Shown here: piece by piece, positions 62,747 through 64,000 of the stretch | Layout of the letters: every line of letters starts with the position of its first letter | Numbering within the stretch: position 1 is the stretch's first letter | Source: Heloderma charlesbogerti | Lineage: Eukaryota; Chordata; Lepidosauria; Squamata; Helodermatidae | NCBI GenBank assembly: GCA_026122225.1 | Contig: JANEZZ010002202.1 | Location: 1-64,000, forward strand | Direction: 5' to 3' | Length of the DNA: 64,000 nt | Program-made: the position numbers and the translations under genes | The notes under the pieces: model-generated | Told to the model about the DNA's origin: nothing | What the model saw: the letters and a program-made list of their open reading frames with translations, nothing else | Databases searched by the model: none

Positions 62747-63594
62747 TAGGGATGGCAGGGAATTTCTCCCCGAAACTTCGGGGGGCCAAGCGCCAACGTG
62801 TTCGGCCCCCCGAACAAGTTTTGGGGAGAAATCCTCCGCACCCCCCCGGGACGGGACTTACCTTTCCCGAATGTCCCTCCCGGCGGCGGGTCTGGCCGGC
62901 GGTTCGGTGGGTGTTCGAGCGGGGTGGGAGTGGCAGCCGGTCTTTGCAAAGTCAGCCGTGATAGGCTACGTCAATCATCACGTAGCCTATCACGGGCGAC
63001 TCAAAAAAAAAAAAAAGCGCGTACGGATAATGGTGGCCCCCATAGGGAGCCGCCATTCCCGTTCCTTATTTGGTCGCTGTAGTCTACGTAAAGATTTACG
63101 TAGACTACGGCGAAAATAAGGGCAACACAATGCCCTTATTTTCGCCATAGTCTACGTAAATCTTTACGTAGACTACAGCGACCAAATAAGGAACGGGAAT
63201 GGCGGCTCCCTATGGGGGCCACCATTAGCGTACGCACTTTTTTTTTTTTTTTTTAAGTCGCCCGTGATAGGCTACGTGACGATTGACGTAGCCTATCACG
63301 GCTGACTTTGCAGATCTAGCCGTGATAGGCTACGTTAATCGTCACGTAGCCTATCAGGGGGCTTTTTTTTTTTTTTAAACTTTCGCGTTCGCGGCCGGGC
63401 GAGGAGGGAAGCCTCCTCCCCGGCCTGAATTTCGGCCGGGCGATGCGGGAAGCCTCCCCCCCAGCCTGAATTTCGGCCGGGGCGAGGTGGGAAGCCTCCC
63501 CCCCAGTCTGAACTTCGCGGGGGGAGCAACGAAGCGCCTCCCCCCCACCGCGAACGTCCTTCGAGGACAGGTAAGGGACTTTCGTCCACCCCTA
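62747..63594 (+). mobile_element. E16: TAGGGATG-family element nested in E15
   Basis: The exact 8-bp TSD CTCCTCGC is at 62739-62746 and 63595-63602, inside E15's B block. The A-end hairpin is about 62753-62840. Donors are at 62856-62863 (minus strand) and CAGGTAAGG 63568-63576 (plus strand). The first GATAGGCTACGT palindrome of the left arm is deleted together with part of the CpG block near 62943; otherwise the central inverted repeat (62944-63361) is complete. The B block has three GGCCTGAAYTTCG-like units. Confidence 0.94.
62944..63361. repeat. E16 palindrome-of-palindromes
   Basis: Centre near 63128 (GGGCAACACAATGCCC, the shortest loop among copies). The arms carry GATAGGCTACGT, AATGGYGGCYCCC and TAGTCTACGTAAA palindromes in mirrored order. 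The left arm is shorter by one unit. Confidence 0.9.
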
Positions 63595-64000
63595 CTCCTC
63601 GCCCAGCCGAAATTCAGGCCGGGGGGGAGGCTTCCCGCCTCGCCCGGCCGAAATTCAGGCGGGGAGCAGGCGCCTCGCCTCGCCGCGAAATAAAAAGTTT
63701 TAAAAAAATGCCCCCGTGATAGGCTACGTGACGATTAACGTAGCCTATCATGGCTGACTTTGCAAATCTAGCCATGATAGGCTACGTTAATCGTTATGTA
63801 GCCTATCACAGGGGTGGGGTTTTTTTTTTTACTTTGCTTGTAATGGCGGCGGCGGCAGCCGGTCGAAAGACTGGCTGCCACCCCTGCCCCTGACGAAGAC
63901 CTGCTGAACCGCCGCCGGGACCCGCCGCCGGGAGGGACATTTGTGAAAGCTAAGTCCCATCCCGGGGGGGGGCGGGGGGCGGGGGGGCAGAGAAGTTCTC

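Larger units (their letters stand above)
62634..64000 (-). mobile_element. E15: TAGGGATG-family element, incomplete at window end
   Basis: The B end TAGGGGTGCACG is at 62634 with donor ACTTACCT on the minus strand (62652-62659). After the nested E16, the GGCCGAAATTCAGGC repeats resume (63600-63660). Two GATAGGCTACGT palindromes follow (about 63714-63812). The CpG block with an AATGGCGGCGGC word (63842 onward) comes next. Then comes the start of the A-end hairpin, GCAGAGAAGTTCTC, where the window stops. The A-side donor reads AAAGCTAAGT, so the GT is lost here. The left flank is GGGTCATT (62626-62633). Confidence 0.88.

Overview
The window looks like intergenic or intronic DNA from a lepidosaur reptile, most likely a squamate (lizard or snake). 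The evidence is the repeat content: CR1 LINEs ending in the ATTCTATG octamer, L2-type LINEs ending in (AAATA)n, a BovB/RTE 3' fragment, a 5S-rRNA-derived SINE, a DIRS-like retroelement, a solo LTR of probable Gypsy type and a Tc1-like transposon. I could not recognise any host gene exon. Every open frame I can interpret belongs to a transposable element, and all of those are broken.

The dominant feature is a family of non-autonomous, hAT-like DNA elements, here called the TAGGGATG family and numbered E1-E16. Complete copies are about 0.6-1.0 kb, begin TAGGGATG or TAGGGGTG, and end in the complement. Eight copies keep an exact 8-bp target-site duplication (TSD) visible on both sides, and others keep 7 of 8. 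Each has a polar layout. The A end is a terminal hairpin followed by a CpG-rich block. The middle is a large inverted repeat that is itself made of small palindromes. The B end is CpG-rich, with imperfect repeats of about 40 bp. Just inside both ends lies a consensus 5' splice-site sequence (AGGTAAGT type) pointing outward. A second element with different termini (26730-27558, TAGGGCTGTGC ends, exact 8-bp TSD) has the same outward donors.

Layout: 1-8.2 kb holds E1, E2, a solo LTR and an old CR1 (copy A) broken by E3, E4 and E5. 8.2-22 kb is mostly unrecognised DNA with an L2 interrupted by E6, further CR1/L2 pieces, BovB and microsatellites. 22-29 kb has E7, a 5S SINE, the longest L2 and the triplet-rich element. 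29-39 kb is a dense nest: E8 containing a nearly intact CR1 (copy B), E9 inside a foldback MITE, E10 inside another hAT element, and E12 inside E11. 40-46 kb has a dead Tc1 element and a DIRS-like element split by E13. 46-61 kb is repeat-poor apart from MITEs and short LINE pieces. 61-64 kb has E14 remnants, a minus-strand L2, and E16 nested in E15, which runs off the window.

Nothing here forms an operon or pathway. The interpretable biology is the order of nested insertions and the possibility that the E family carries structured, possibly transcribed, modules. The functional ideas about splice donors, YY1-like motifs and hairpin RNA are inferences. The palindromes, TSDs and nesting are read directly from the sequence.
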